64,000 bases of DNA from Astragalus membranaceus (lineage: Eukaryota > Streptophyta > Magnoliopsida > Fabales > Fabaceae), in NCBI GenBank assembly GCA_039519185.1, contig CM076847.1, forward strand, positions 64,059,521 to 64,123,520, in the 5' to 3' direction. Shown piece after piece: positions 52,596 to 62,687 of the stretch (positions are counted from its first letter, which is position 1; every line of letters begins with the position of its first letter). Made by a program: the position numbers and the translations under genes. The notes under the pieces are model-generated. The model did no database searches. It was not told the origin of the DNA and worked only from the letters and a program-made list of their open reading frames with translations.

Positions 52596-52949
52596 AATCG
52601 ATTTCCTCATGCATAAACAAATATCAAAATCGATTTTCAGGTAAACTAGAAAAGGTAGAATCGATTGTCAGGCCATGTACTCTCAGTACATAAATCGATT
52701 TCTGAGCCAAACAACTTTTAAGGGAAGAATCGATTCCCAATCTTTTGCACATAACTGAGAATCGATTCCCACTTGTCTCAGGCAAGCAGAAAATCGATTC
52801 ATACATATTTTCACTAAGTATAGAATCGATTCCTAGCTTTCCATGGTACTCAAGAATCGATTTCCCATATTTTCCAAACAAAGATAAATCGATTCCTCAC
52901 CTAAATAAATCGATTCCTAGATCAAATACATTTTAACAAAGAATCGATT
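52596..52949. promoter_or_regulatory. Phased array of 12 AATCGATT palindromes upstream of the LTR TATA box
   Basis: AATCGATT starts at 52596, 52628, 52659, 52693, 52728, 52760, 52792, 52824, 52855, 52887, 52908 and 52942. Steps are 32, 31, 34, 35, 32, 32, 32, 31, 32, 21 and 34 bases, close to three (once two) helical turns. Spacers are unrelated, so this is not a simple tandem repeat. The last copy ends 41 bases before the TATA box. It is fully kept in the 3' LTR (from 56824). A role as a binding platform for a dimeric regulator is inferred. Confidence 0.8.
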
Positions 52950-52989
52950 CCTACACTATTTTCAACGTAAAAATAATTTCCTCATAGCC

Positions 52990-52997
52990 TATAAATA
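52990..52997 (+). promoter_or_regulatory. TATA box of the copia LTR
   Basis: TATAAATA within GCCTATAAATAGGC, itself palindromic. It sits where U3 ends, with the palindrome array immediately upstream. Confidence 0.8.
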
Positions 52998-53708
52998 GGC
53001 AGTGCTTCACGATTCATTTTACATAACACACAACACAACCCATCTGCACGAATCAGAAAACTTTTGAGAAAACTCTTCACGCTTTTACTTTTGCTCGTCA
53101 CGCACCGTTGGTCTGTCTGAGCTGATCTGTTGCTAAGAGTTAGTTGGGGTTGCATTCTTCAAGTTGTAATATCTGCCTACATTAGAGGTATTTCTGTATT
53201 TACAATTGTTTATTATTTTATTGTTGTGTTTTGTTCTAGGGAGTGGGGTATCTCTCTAGGGTAGCTGCATGTACTAGGAAGTGGGGCATCTTTCTAGGGC
53301 AGTTGATTGAAACAGGGGTGGGGTATCTCTTGTTATTGTATTGTTAGATTTGAGGGCTCTCCATAGGTGGGGTATCCTAGGAGGAGAGTGCCTGAGTCTA
53401 TAAAGGTTTTCCAAGGCACCTGTAAGCCTTGTTGTTTTGGTTAGTGGAAAATCTCACAAGGGTGTGAGGACTGGACGTAGGTCACTAGGAGGTGACCGAA
53501 CCAGGATAAATCTCTGCGTGCTTTACTGCTTTCCTGCTTTACTGTTATACCGCTTTACTGCTTTATATCCTAATTCCTTCGCTTCCACTTAACCTGCGCG
53601 AAATTGATCTAAGTCATTGAAAAAGGGGAAAAACGTTTTCGAAAGATCTGAAAAGGTTTAAATCTCAATTCACCCCCCCTCTTGAGACTGAAGACACTTG
53701 GTAACAAG

Positions 53709-53720
53709 TGGTATCAGAGC
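53709..53720 (+). other. Primer binding site, initiator tRNA-Met type
   Basis: TGGTATCAGAGC lies two bases after the 5' LTR and is complementary to the 3' end of tRNA-iMet, the usual copia primer. Confidence 0.93.
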
Positions 53721-53758
53721 TAGACTCTTGTATAAAGGGCCTAGCAGCTTCAAGAGAA

Positions 53759-55387
53759 ATGGCTTCAGGTTGGTCTACGCAAGAGGGTGCATCTCTTTTC
53801 CGTCCTCCGGGATTCAACGGAGAAGACTATGCATATTGGAAAGAAAGAATGAGAATTTTTATTGAAGGGGTAGACTTAGATGTTTGGGATGCTGTGGAAA
53901 AAGGACCTTTCGTCCCCACACACATAGTAGATGGTATTCTTACAATAAAAAGTAGAAATGAATGGTCTGATGATGAGAAAAGAAAAGTGCAACTTAATTT
54001 ACGTGCTAAAAATATTATTACTTCTGCTTTAAGTCCTGATGAATTTTTTCGAGTTTCAAACTGTAAATCTGCCCAAGAAATGTGGGATAATCTCCAAGTT
54101 ACTCATGAGGGTACAAATGAAGTGAAAAGGGCAAGAATAAATACTCTTACCAGAGAGTACGAATTGTTTAGAATGAATACAGGTGAAACAATATCAGAAA
54201 TGCAGAAAAGGTTCACCCACATAGTGAACAAATTGGGTTCATTAGGAAAATCATTTCCTCCCGAAGACTTGATCAACAAAGTGCTAAGATGCCTAAACAG
54301 AGAATGGCAACCAAAGGTGACTGCAATAACTGAGTCAAGAAACTTGACTAGCATGACTCTCGCCACCCTGTTTGGGAAATTACTAGAGCACGAGTTAGAG
54401 CTCACTCGCCTAGCAGAGCATGAAGGAAAAGACAAGAAGAACAAAAACTTAGCTCTCAAAGCCTCCAGTTCAAGCTCATCCGACGATAGTGATGATTCAG
54501 AAGATGAAGATGAAGACGAGGAGAAAATGGAACTAATGGTTAGTAAATTCAAAAAGCTCATGAGAAGGGAAAGATCTCTCAAAAAGAATTCTCCAACCAA
54601 AAGAGGCTCAAGCAAAGAAAACTTCTCAAGTCCCCCAACTTGCTACGAATGTGGTAAATCCGGACACCTGACGATGAAGTGCCCGAACTTAGAAAGAAAA
54701 TTGTCAAAGTTCAAGAAAAAGGGGTCCAAAGGAAACAATGGTAGAAAAGCCTACATAGCTTGGGAAGACAATGACATGAACTCATCAGATAATTCAGAAA
54801 ATGAAAAAGATCAAGTTGCTCTCATGGCCGACCACGACAGTGAAAACGAAACTGAGGTATATTCTAACTCTGATTCTTTACAAGATGCATATGATGAATT
54901 ATATGAAGCATTTACTGAATTGCATGATAAATCTTCAAAATTAGCTAAAGCTCTAAGCAAATCTAAGAAAGTTATCACTCATCTTGAAAATGATATCACT
55001 GCTTTAACTAAAGAAAAATTAGAGCTTAGAAAAGAAAATGATGATCTTGTTTACTTCAAGGAAAATTATGTATGTGATAAGTGTATAGAACATGAAAAGA
55101 AAATCAATGAGCTTGAATGTACAATAAACAAAATGTCCAAATTACAACATGTACATCCTAGGATTCCGAGAAATAATTTTGTGAAAAGCAATATGCATCA
55201 TAGACCTAAGTTTTCCACTAGACCTTATATTAGATGTTATTATTGTGGTAAACCTGGACATACAGCTTCTGTTTGCAGGGCAAGAGGTAAACAAAACATG
55301 AAAAAGGTGTGGGTTCCCAAAGGAACCATACCAAACACTAACCCACAAGGACCCAAAGAGATTTGGGTACCTAGAATCCTGTTTTAG
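53759..55387 (+). CDS. Copia gag protein with two zinc knuckles
   Basis: From the ATG at 53759 the frame gives 542 residues. The N-terminus (LFRPPGFNGEDYAYWKERM) and central capsid part (WDNLQVTHEGTNEVKRARIN, FRMNTGETISEMQKRFTHI, LNREWQPKVTAI) are the UBN2/copia-gag type. A Ser/Asp-rich acidic linker follows. Zinc knuckles begin at Cys295 (CYECGKSGHLTMKC) and Cys493 (CYYCGKPGHTASVC), both CX2CX4HX4C, separated by a coiled-coil-like region (about residues 380-460). The frame stops at the gag/protease border. The protein is intact, so it could assemble particles that package RNA if a related element supplies protease, RT and integrase. The frame is open upstream to the primer site, but the ATG is the natural start. 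Confidence 0.93.
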   Translation: MASGWSTQEGASLFRPPGFNGEDYAYWKERMRIFIEGVDLDVWDAVEKGPFVPTHIVDGILTIKSRNEWSDDEKRKVQLNLRAKNIITSALSPDEFFRVSNCKSAQEMWDNLQVTHEGTNEVKRARINTLTREYELFRMNTGETISEMQKRFTHIVNKLGSLGKSFPPEDLINKVLRCLNREWQPKVTAITESRNLTSMTLATLFGKLLEHELELTRLAEHEGKDKKNKNLALKASSSSSSDDSDDSEDEDEDEEKMELMVSKFKKLMRRERSLKKNSPTKRGSSKENFSSPPTCYECGKSGHLTMKCPNLERKLSKFKKKGSKGNNGRKAYIAWEDNDMNSSDNSENEKDQVALMADHDSENETEVYSNSDSLQDAYDELYEAFTELHDKSSKLAKALSKSKKVITHLENDITALTKEKLELRKENDDLVYFKENYVCDKCIEHEKKINELECTINKMSKLQHVHPRIPRNNFVKSNMHHRPKFSTRPYIRCYYCGKPGHTASVCRARGKQNMKKVWVPKGTIPNTNPQGPKEIWVPRILF

Positions 55388-55394
55388 ATCATTG

Positions 55395-56480
55395 CAGGTA
55401 TGCTTCAAGGTATGGGGGCAGATTGATACCTTGACAGCAAAGACTCAAAGCGCATGACCGGAGACGTAATAAAGTTCTTAACACTCACCCCCGGAAAAAG
55501 CCGTCATGTGACTTGTGATAGATAGAGGAAGAATCACTAGTAAAGGTCAGATTGGTTAAATTTTTTATTCACCTCTATTTTTAAAATGTGCTTAAGAATA
55601 GTTTATCAAGTCAAATATGTGACTACTAAAATAGAGCAATTTCTGAATCTCATTTCATGTATCTTTAAAGAACAAATATTTATAAGGCATGAAAGTATTC
55701 TGGTCATCCCTCTAGGACTAAGCATATAGAAATTATATATCACCTTCTTAAAGGTTATGGTTAAAAAGGAGATAGTGTGATTGAGTTAGTTGAGTCGTCA
55801 CAAACAACTAGTTGACATTTTCAGAAATCCATTGCAAAAGAAAACCTGGTTCTTCATTTACTCAAATGAATTTTTCAATAAAATGTTTTTCAAGTGATTT
55901 TCTAAAATGTGAATTTAAGTGAAATTGTGACTTGTGAATTTCTGCAGTTAAAGTGCTATTTTTTCCTGAAATCTATTTTACAATCAACTGCTAGCACTGG
56001 TATTTTTCGAAAAATACATGCTCACAATCGTTGTTTACCTAAAATAATTTTTCTCCCATATTCTGGCTGCCATCACCAATTTTCAAACTAAGCAGCATGA
56101 AATGTATAAAGTTTAAAACAACTACTTCACAGATTTTTGAGACTCATAACTAGCTTTTACCTGTGTTTGATAAAATATTCTCTTCATGGTCTCATAAATG
56201 TTTTTTTTCAAAGTTTTGATGATCCCTTATAAAACTGCAATGGTTCTTTTACCTTGTCAAATAGCCGTGACATTCGGTTCGCAAACTCTATCTTACGTTG
56301 ACCCTCTTTGATCATGACAAAAAGGGGGAGAGAAATATAGGGTTGCATATGAGCATATCGAACTTGCATATTATGCATCTAGTCAATAAGTCAGGGGGAG
56401 CATCATGATAGGGGGAGTATCATATACATTATCTGTTTGAACTAACCTCCCACCTTGAGATGAGTTAATGTTTTGTCATC
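55395..56480 (+). pseudogene. Copia protease start and RNase H end remnants
   Basis: Just after gag, out-of-frame pieces resemble the copia protease start (a YLDS-like word, KRMTGDVIKFLTL, GKSRHVT at 55405-55520). By 55705-55840 the sequence already reads like the RNase H end (KHIEI, LLKGYG, KGDSVIELVESS and an IF-NPL-like block). Integrase, RT and most of RNase H, normally about 3 kb, are missing. The remainder to the polypurine tract is non-coding 3'UTR with GGGGGAGCATCATGATAGGG-like blocks. Confidence 0.7.
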
Positions 56481-56483
56481 ATC

Positions 56484-56497
56484 AAAAAGGGGGAGAA
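56484..56497 (+). other. Polypurine tract of the copia element
   Basis: AAAAAGGGGGAGAA lies directly before the 3' LTR, where plus-strand priming starts. Confidence 0.9.
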
Positions 56498-57933
56498 TGT
56501 GGATACCTTGTGTTGCAGGTAAACTAATATTGCAGGATGTGTTTTGATGATGAAAAAGCCAAAGGTAAAATTGACGGTCAAAGTCAAATAAAAGTGACTA
56601 AACGTCAAAATCAATCCAAGACAAACAAGCCAAGAATTGAAGATTCAAGTTTAAGGGTAGTCCTTAAATACAAGGGTAGTCCTTAGGGTTTGGGTGTGTC
56701 TTAGGAAAAAGTGTAAGCTCTTTCAAAGGTCAGCTCGTATATCAAAGTCTCACACACTCACAAAGTTTTTTAAAGCTGCATGCATACTTACGTAAACATT
56801 CTCATCACCTTTTAAAATAACAAAATCGATTTCCTCATGCATAAACAAATATCAAAATCGATTTTCAGGTAAACTAGAAAAGGTAGAATCGATTGTCAGG
56901 CCATGTACTCTCAGTACATAAATCGATTTCTGAGCCAAACAACTTTTAAGGGAAGAATCGATTCCCAATCTTTTGCACATAACTGAGAATCGATTCCCAC
57001 TTGTCTCAGGCAAGCTGAAAATCGATTCATACATATTTTCACTAAGTATAGAATCGATTCCTAGCTTTCCATGGTACTCAAGAATCGATTTCCCATATTT
57101 TCCAAACAAAGATAAATCGATTCCTCACCTAAATAAATCGATTCCTAGATCAAATACATTTTAACAAAGAATCGATTCCTACACTATTTTCAACGTAAAA
57201 ATAATTTCCTCATAGCCTATAAATAGGCAGTGCTTCACGATTCATTTTACATAACACACAACACAACCCATCTGCACGAATCAGAAAACTTTTGAGAAAA
57301 CTCTTCACGCTTTTACTTTTGCTTGTCACGCACCGTTGGTCTGTCTGAGCTGATCTGTTGCTAAGAGTTAGTTGGGGTTGCATTCTTCAAGTTGTAATAT
57401 CTGCCTACATTAGAGGTATTTCTGTATTAACAATTGTTTATTATTTGATTGTTGTGTTTTGTTCTAGGGAGTGGGGTATCTCTCTAGGGTAGCTGCATGT
57501 ACTAGGAAGTGGGGTATCTTTCTAGGGCAGTTGATTGTAACTGGGGTGGGGTATCTCTTGTTATTGTATTGTTAGATTTGAGGGCTCTCCATAGGTGGGG
57601 TATCCTAGGAGGAGAGTGCCTGAGTCTGTAAAGGTTTTCCAAGGCACCTGTAAGCCTTGTTGTTTTGGTTAGTGGAAAATCTCACAAGGGTGTGAGGACT
57701 GGACGTAGGTCACTAGGAGGTGACCGAACCAGGATAAATCTCTGCGTGCTTTACTGCTTTCCTGCTTTACTGTTATACCGCTTTACTGCTTTATATCCTA
57801 ATTCCTTCGCTTCCACTTAACCTGCGCGAAATTGATCTAAGTCATTGAAAAAGGGGAAAAACGTTTTCGAAAGATCTGAAAAGTTTTAAATCTCAATTCA
57901 CCCCCCTCTTGAGACTGAAGCCACTTGGTAACA
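56498..57933 (+). repeat. 3' LTR of the copia element
   Basis: 1436 bp, over 99% identical to the 5' LTR by eye. Differences include A/C at 56506 (TACCTTG), T/A and T/G near 57427-57440, and one fewer C near 57901. The palindrome array and the TATA box are unchanged. Confidence 0.95.
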
Positions 57934-57938
57934 ATGAG

Positions 57939-58338
57939 GTCATCCTCGGCGACATAGGCTGATTGCACTAAGGCAACATAATTGGTAATAGTATAAGAAC
58001 TGAGACCGTAAGTCATAAAAGCACTAAGGCCCTTCTTATACATATGCATTCTCCAGTCGTCATCCGGAGCTTACTTTACCACTTGGTAAAACTGAGACAA
58101 CTTCTCAAACTTAGCGGTGTATTCTTCCACCGTCATGTCACCTTTCCTGAGGATGCACCGGTTGAAGATTCCGACTTTGGTCGAGGATTGCATCTTGATC
58201 ATCCAGTCATAATTCCGCTTATGATGCACTAAGTATTAAGTTGATCAGGCTCAATGTCTCTTAGCATCACAAGTGTAATTACAAAAGGACTAACAAGGAA
58301 TCGACTCAACCCTAAACTAAGTCCGACTAGGTCGAACT
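57939..58338 (-). pseudogene. Gypsy gag N-terminal remnant, separated by the copia insertion
   Basis: Minus-strand frames read MTVEEYTAKFEKLSQFYQ (58135-58080), KKGLSAFMTYGLSSYTI and YVALVQSAYVAEDD (58040-57940), as in chromovirus gag capsid domains. It lies just downstream of the primer site. The ATGAG duplication marks where the copia element split it from the zinc-knuckle part at 52264. Confidence 0.7.
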
Positions 58339-58350
58339 GCTCTGATACCA
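58339..58350 (-). other. Primer binding site of the minus-strand gypsy
   Basis: The plus strand reads GCTCTGATACCA, i.e. TGGTATCAGAGC on the minus strand, two bases from the LTR start at 58353. This fixes the element's orientation and identifies copy B as its 5' LTR. Confidence 0.9.
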
Positions 58351-58352
58351 AC

Positions 58353-60724
58353 TGTAACACCCCGGTATTTCTATTAACTAAAAATACCCAAGTGCACATT
58401 AGTAACACATCAGAGATATATATTTCCTGCTTAGACACTGAATATCACTATAAATTTTTCGCTGAATATAACCCAAACAGTCTTATTTACAACAAGACAA
58501 TATGGTTCTCAGACCATATACCATCAGCATCTATAGAATTCAGTATCATACAAGAAAGCGGAAGAAAGATATACACTAAATACATAAAGCTAGGCTATCA
58601 GCAACCAGTCCGAGCTCAACCTACTCGTGCCTCTTGGATTTCCGCTGTCCCTGTGTCTCTGTAAAACAACAACATTTAAACAGTGAGATACAATCTCAGT
58701 GAGTTCTACCGATACCCCTACTAACTCTCTCGGTTCAATTAATAATCCTTTTTAAAATCAACACGACACCGACTGCAATAAAGTGCTAACCCCGGTGCAC
58801 GTGAACAAACAAAGTGCGGCACCGACTGCAAATCCAGTGCTAATCCCGGTGTATCACACAGTACGACACCGACTGCAAATCCAGTGCTAATCCCGGTGAA
58901 CGTACAACAAACAAAGTGCGACACCGACTGCAAATCCAGTGCTAATCCCGGTGTATCGCACAGTACGATACCGACTGCAAATCCAGTGCTAATCCCGGTG
59001 AACGTACAACAAACTCATGACATAACACCGACTGCAAATCCAGTGCTAATCCCGGTGAACCCCCTTACCAATAGTACATTCTCCTATTGGCATGGAGCCT
59101 AGGGTGGGGGAGCATGACTGCCCCGCCTAGTATGTCAAACAATGGGTCGTCACCCAACTCGATATAATATATATATCTACAGTACTATGAACCCACGGTC
59201 CATCAAATCAGACAATCAATGAAACACTTTAAACCACATTTTATAAAATCCAAGTTCACACTCACACTCTAGTTGACCACTTTTCGACACAATTTTCAAT
59301 ATCAAAAACAGTTTATTTAGCCTTAAAAATAGAATATTCAGTTAGGCCTCTGAATAAGCTTTCCAACGCATCTTAGAACACCTCGATCGGATTCCCGGAT
59401 CAAAAGTTATCGCAAAAACAAAAACAGTATTTAGTTGCTGAAAATTCTGTAAACCGTCGCGACGCGAAAAACGACAGAAACTTTTTGCGTGACAAAACTG
59501 GGCCAGGTCGCGACGCGATGAGAACGGGTCGCGACGCGACCCTCTGCAGAAAAGTGCAGTTTTTCCGTTTTCTTGCGAAATTCGCTATTCCGCTCAATTC
59601 CGGTTCTCGTTCCGACTAAAAACAGATTTAACAACCAGCAAAACAAATCCAACCAATACCACACAATCAATCAATCCAATCAAAAACTCAATCAAAACGG
59701 ATTTTATCAAAAACGACATATTTTCCCATTAACGGTTTTTAAGTCAAAATCTTTCGAAATCAAATCACCAAAAATTCCGTTTCAACACGACACAACTCGA
59801 GACTCGCTCCGATCGATCCCTAACCCGAAACAGACAATATCAAATAATATTCCAGACCAGCGAAAGCGATAAAACGATTAGTCAATTAATTCGAAAAACA
59901 AAAATCCTAAACGTGAGTAGAACTCACCCTTGACGCGTGATCCACGATCGAGCCGAAATCACCGAGTAGCCACACGAACATTCCCCGCATAATGTTTCCG
60001 TTCCGACGACGCTCAATTCCGCTTCCGAAGCTTTCCACTTATTCACGAAACCTCTTATTGACCGAAATACCGAATTCCTCGAAATTCTCCATGGAAACTA
60101 TTCATCATCCCTAACCTCCAAAACCACTATTCACAAAACCCCAAAATGTAATTTCTCCAACCTAACTCACCCAACTAGCTCCCAATCATCCAATCGAACT
60201 TTAATACTCGAGCTATCCACCGTGGGTTCGTTCCTAATCGAACTTAAACCTTCAAAACCAACCCAAAATCGGATCTCCCACAAAACCTTAAAAACTCGAA
60301 AATGGCCAAGTGAGAGAGAGTGAGTTGATCGTCATGAAATTGGTACCAAAACGAAGAGGAAGGAACGCCGAACATTTTTCGTGTTGGAAGGAAGTCGTTT
60401 CGGTGAAGTCTTCTCTCTCCCTCTTCTCTTCTCCCTCACGCCAATCTCTCTCTTTTCTCTCCTTTCCCTCTCTGTTTCTCTTCTCTGCTGCTTTCTTTCT
60501 TTTCTTCCTTCTTTCTTCAATTCTTTCCTTTCTTTTCTTTAATTAATTCTTTCTCCCCTTCACTCACACCCACACACGTATACATATATATATTTATTTA
60601 ATATATACGTCGTAACGTGGTCCAATTACCATATTGATTTAAATCTCTTATTTCGATTCCGAAACTTCCTTGGCCCGTATTATCCAGTTAACGATCCGAT
60701 GACGACCAATAATTAATTTTTGCA
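58353..60724 (-). repeat. 5' LTR of the minus-strand gypsy element (copy B)
   Basis: It runs TGTAACACCCCGG to TTTTTGCA, adjacent to the primer site, and is nearly identical to 46346-48783. It lacks a 47-bp segment and one 21-bp palindrome unit. The minisatellite (58764-59060) and palindrome array (59456-59539) are present. Confidence 0.8.
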
Positions 60725-61514
60725 CTCAATAAATTTATCAGTCAAGTTCCTTGGCCCGTCAATCATTATGTATGTTCGACTACTACCCTTGAACTCTTCT
60801 AAGATTATAGTCCGAACCCTCTTATTACGAATCGACACGAGAAACTCCTCTTTCGCCTACATAGGCTCGGCACTGCGTTCGAAAACACTTCCGAAGCTTC
60901 ATTCCTCACTTGCTCCCCAACTTGGTTAATCTAAATCAAAGGGTTTAATACAAGACACTGGATAGACATACCGGTTGAAAATGAGATCCACAAATTGGTA
61001 CTCCACGGTAAAGATAAGCACAAACATGATTTTCTCGAAGGATACAAACACTTTCTCAACAAATCTTCTAATTTCCACAACAGTTCTCATACACATTAAA
61101 AAATGTGACGGAAAAGTCATCTGTGAAACTTCCTGACTCGCCCTTGGGATTTCAAGATAGAACTTTTCAAAAAGATGGAATGAGGATTTACCAGAAACGT
61201 TTATCTTAAACGTATAAATAAACCGTGGGGACATCAAATGAATTGAACGTAATGAAAATCACCTCAGTTGTTCTCAAACAGAACTCAGAACTCCTTTCCG
61301 AATTAGTCAATAGCGTTAAGAGCTTCCCCTCAACCTAAGTAATCCTCCTAGGATTTTCTTCCTCCATCAGATTTTATTAACCTCCTATTTAATATATACG
61401 TGGTAACGTGGTCCAATTACCATATTGATTTAAATCTCTTATTTCGATTCCGAAACTTCCTTGGCCCGTATTATCCGGTTAACGATCCGATGACGACCAA
61501 TAATTAATTTTTGT
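60725..61514. repeat. Second copy of the gypsy 3' internal segment and LTR-end fragment
   Basis: 60725-61387 repeats 48784-49446 and 61388-61513 repeats 49447-49572, including the same abnormal junction. Gypsy 3' internal sequence would not normally lie outside a 5' LTR. It implies a tandem arrangement of two elements or a segmental duplication. Confidence 0.7.
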
Positions 61515-62687
61515 GTAACACCCCTTTTCTAATAACCTTACTATTTAATAAAATCAGAGTTTCTTTTTTTTTTTTTTGAAAACAATCTAAGCGAGTGCTA
61601 CACTTACTTCATTAAATCAACAACTTCAATTTTCATAGTTCGGTTAAAACCACAAGATACATAGCACCATGAAATATCGTTTAGTTCGCATCAACCAAAT
61701 ACAGTCACTATCGCAGCGAAATAATAACAAGTTCGAAAACGAAACCAATACAGCACCAATAATAGTCTAACAGTATAAAGGCAATAACACATAAACATAA
61801 GACGCCCCCCGGTGCTACGTATCAGAGCATGACACTTCCTACCAGACGAAGGCATAAGGATAACCTTCATTCGATGTTACCTGCACGTTGCCGACATAAG
61901 AAGCAACATAAAAGCAGTAGGGTGAGTCTCTTTTCATAAGTAATAACATATGGGAATTAAGCACTGCATAGAAAAAGGAACCAGGCAAACAGATTCACAA
62001 CAAAGTCAATAACCATATCACAATTACAATCACAAATCCACAATGCAAAAGGTATGGTTATGCAATGAAATGCAACCCAAACTCCACGGGCACATGCATG
62101 TCGGATCCGTCACCAAATACAAATAGGCCGTAGCCTCTGCTCACCAAATAAAACTAGGCTGAAGCCTCTGCTCACCAATAATGCACATGTTTCATGAGAT
62201 GCTATGGGAATGCATCACAACACACCACAATTCAATCAATCCACCATTTTAATTCATATTCTCACCATAGTGCGTTAATCAGCTCACCAAATTAAAATTA
62301 GGCCGAAGCCTCTGCTCACCAATCTCACCATAGCACACTCACCAATTCAGCCCACCACTCACACCAACACCAATTTCAATTAGGCCAATTTAGGATATTG
62401 ACACGACATAGGGAAAGTAGATAAAAATTGCCATTTGGGCACTTGAACACCTCAGCCCAGAAAACACCAGTAAAATAATTTATGTTTGCATAAAATTGGA
62501 ACATTTGGATAGACACTGAAATTAGCTTCGAAATGCATTTTGAACCGTTAAATTTGGATAACCGAGTCAAAAGTTACATTAAAAACAAAACCGGAAAAAT
62601 ACTTAGACATCCTGGAAACTGGCGCCCAGCAAAAACTGGCGCAGGGCGCCTGGCGCCCGGACACTGGCGCAGGAAAAACTGGCGGAG
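61514..62687 (-). repeat. Diverged LTR of the same gypsy group
   Basis: It starts TGTAACACCCCTTTTC. It has AGGCCGAAGCCTCTGCTCACC-like repeats (62128-62180, 62295-62325) where copies A and B have their minisatellite. It has CCGAGTCAAAAGTTACATTA (62566-62585) matching CCGGATCAAAAGTTATCGCA in copy A (47440), then a GC-rich TGGCGCC array (62619-62685) where A and B have GTCGCGACGCGA. The first 275 bp are also found at 49573-49847. The end is not defined. Confidence 0.55.
62619..62685. repeat. TGGCGCC palindrome array
   Basis: Six CTGGCG starts in 67 bases, with GGCGCC palindromes three times (GGCGCCCAGC, GGGCGCCTGGCGCCCGG). The block is far more GC-rich than its surroundings. Confidence 0.8.

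Larger units (their letters stand above)
52270..53706 (+). repeat. 5' LTR of the copia element
   Basis: 1437 bp. The U3 part has 12 AATCGATT palindromes (52596-52949), then TATAAATA (52990-52997). The rest contains GGGGTATCTCTCTAGGG-like repeats (53248-53350) and ends just before the primer site. The matching 3' LTR is 56498-57933. Confidence 0.95.
52270..57933 (+). mobile_element. Ty1/copia retrotransposon, gag-only deletion derivative, 5664 bp
   Basis: LTRs 52270-53706 and 56498-57933 start TGTGGATAC and end TTGGTAACA. Target duplication ATGAG is exact (52265-52269, 57934-57938). A tRNA-iMet primer site follows the 5' LTR and a polypurine tract precedes the 3' LTR. By eye the LTRs differ by about 11 substitutions and one 1-bp indel in about 1436 bp, under 1%, so the insertion is young. 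Only gag is intact; protease and pol are reduced to fragments. Confidence 0.95.

Noticed and set aside
52624..52881. 85-codon minus frame repeated exactly at 56852-57109
   Set aside because: Duplication reflects the two copia LTRs. The GIDS-type words come from the AATCGATT palindromes, with no coding evidence.
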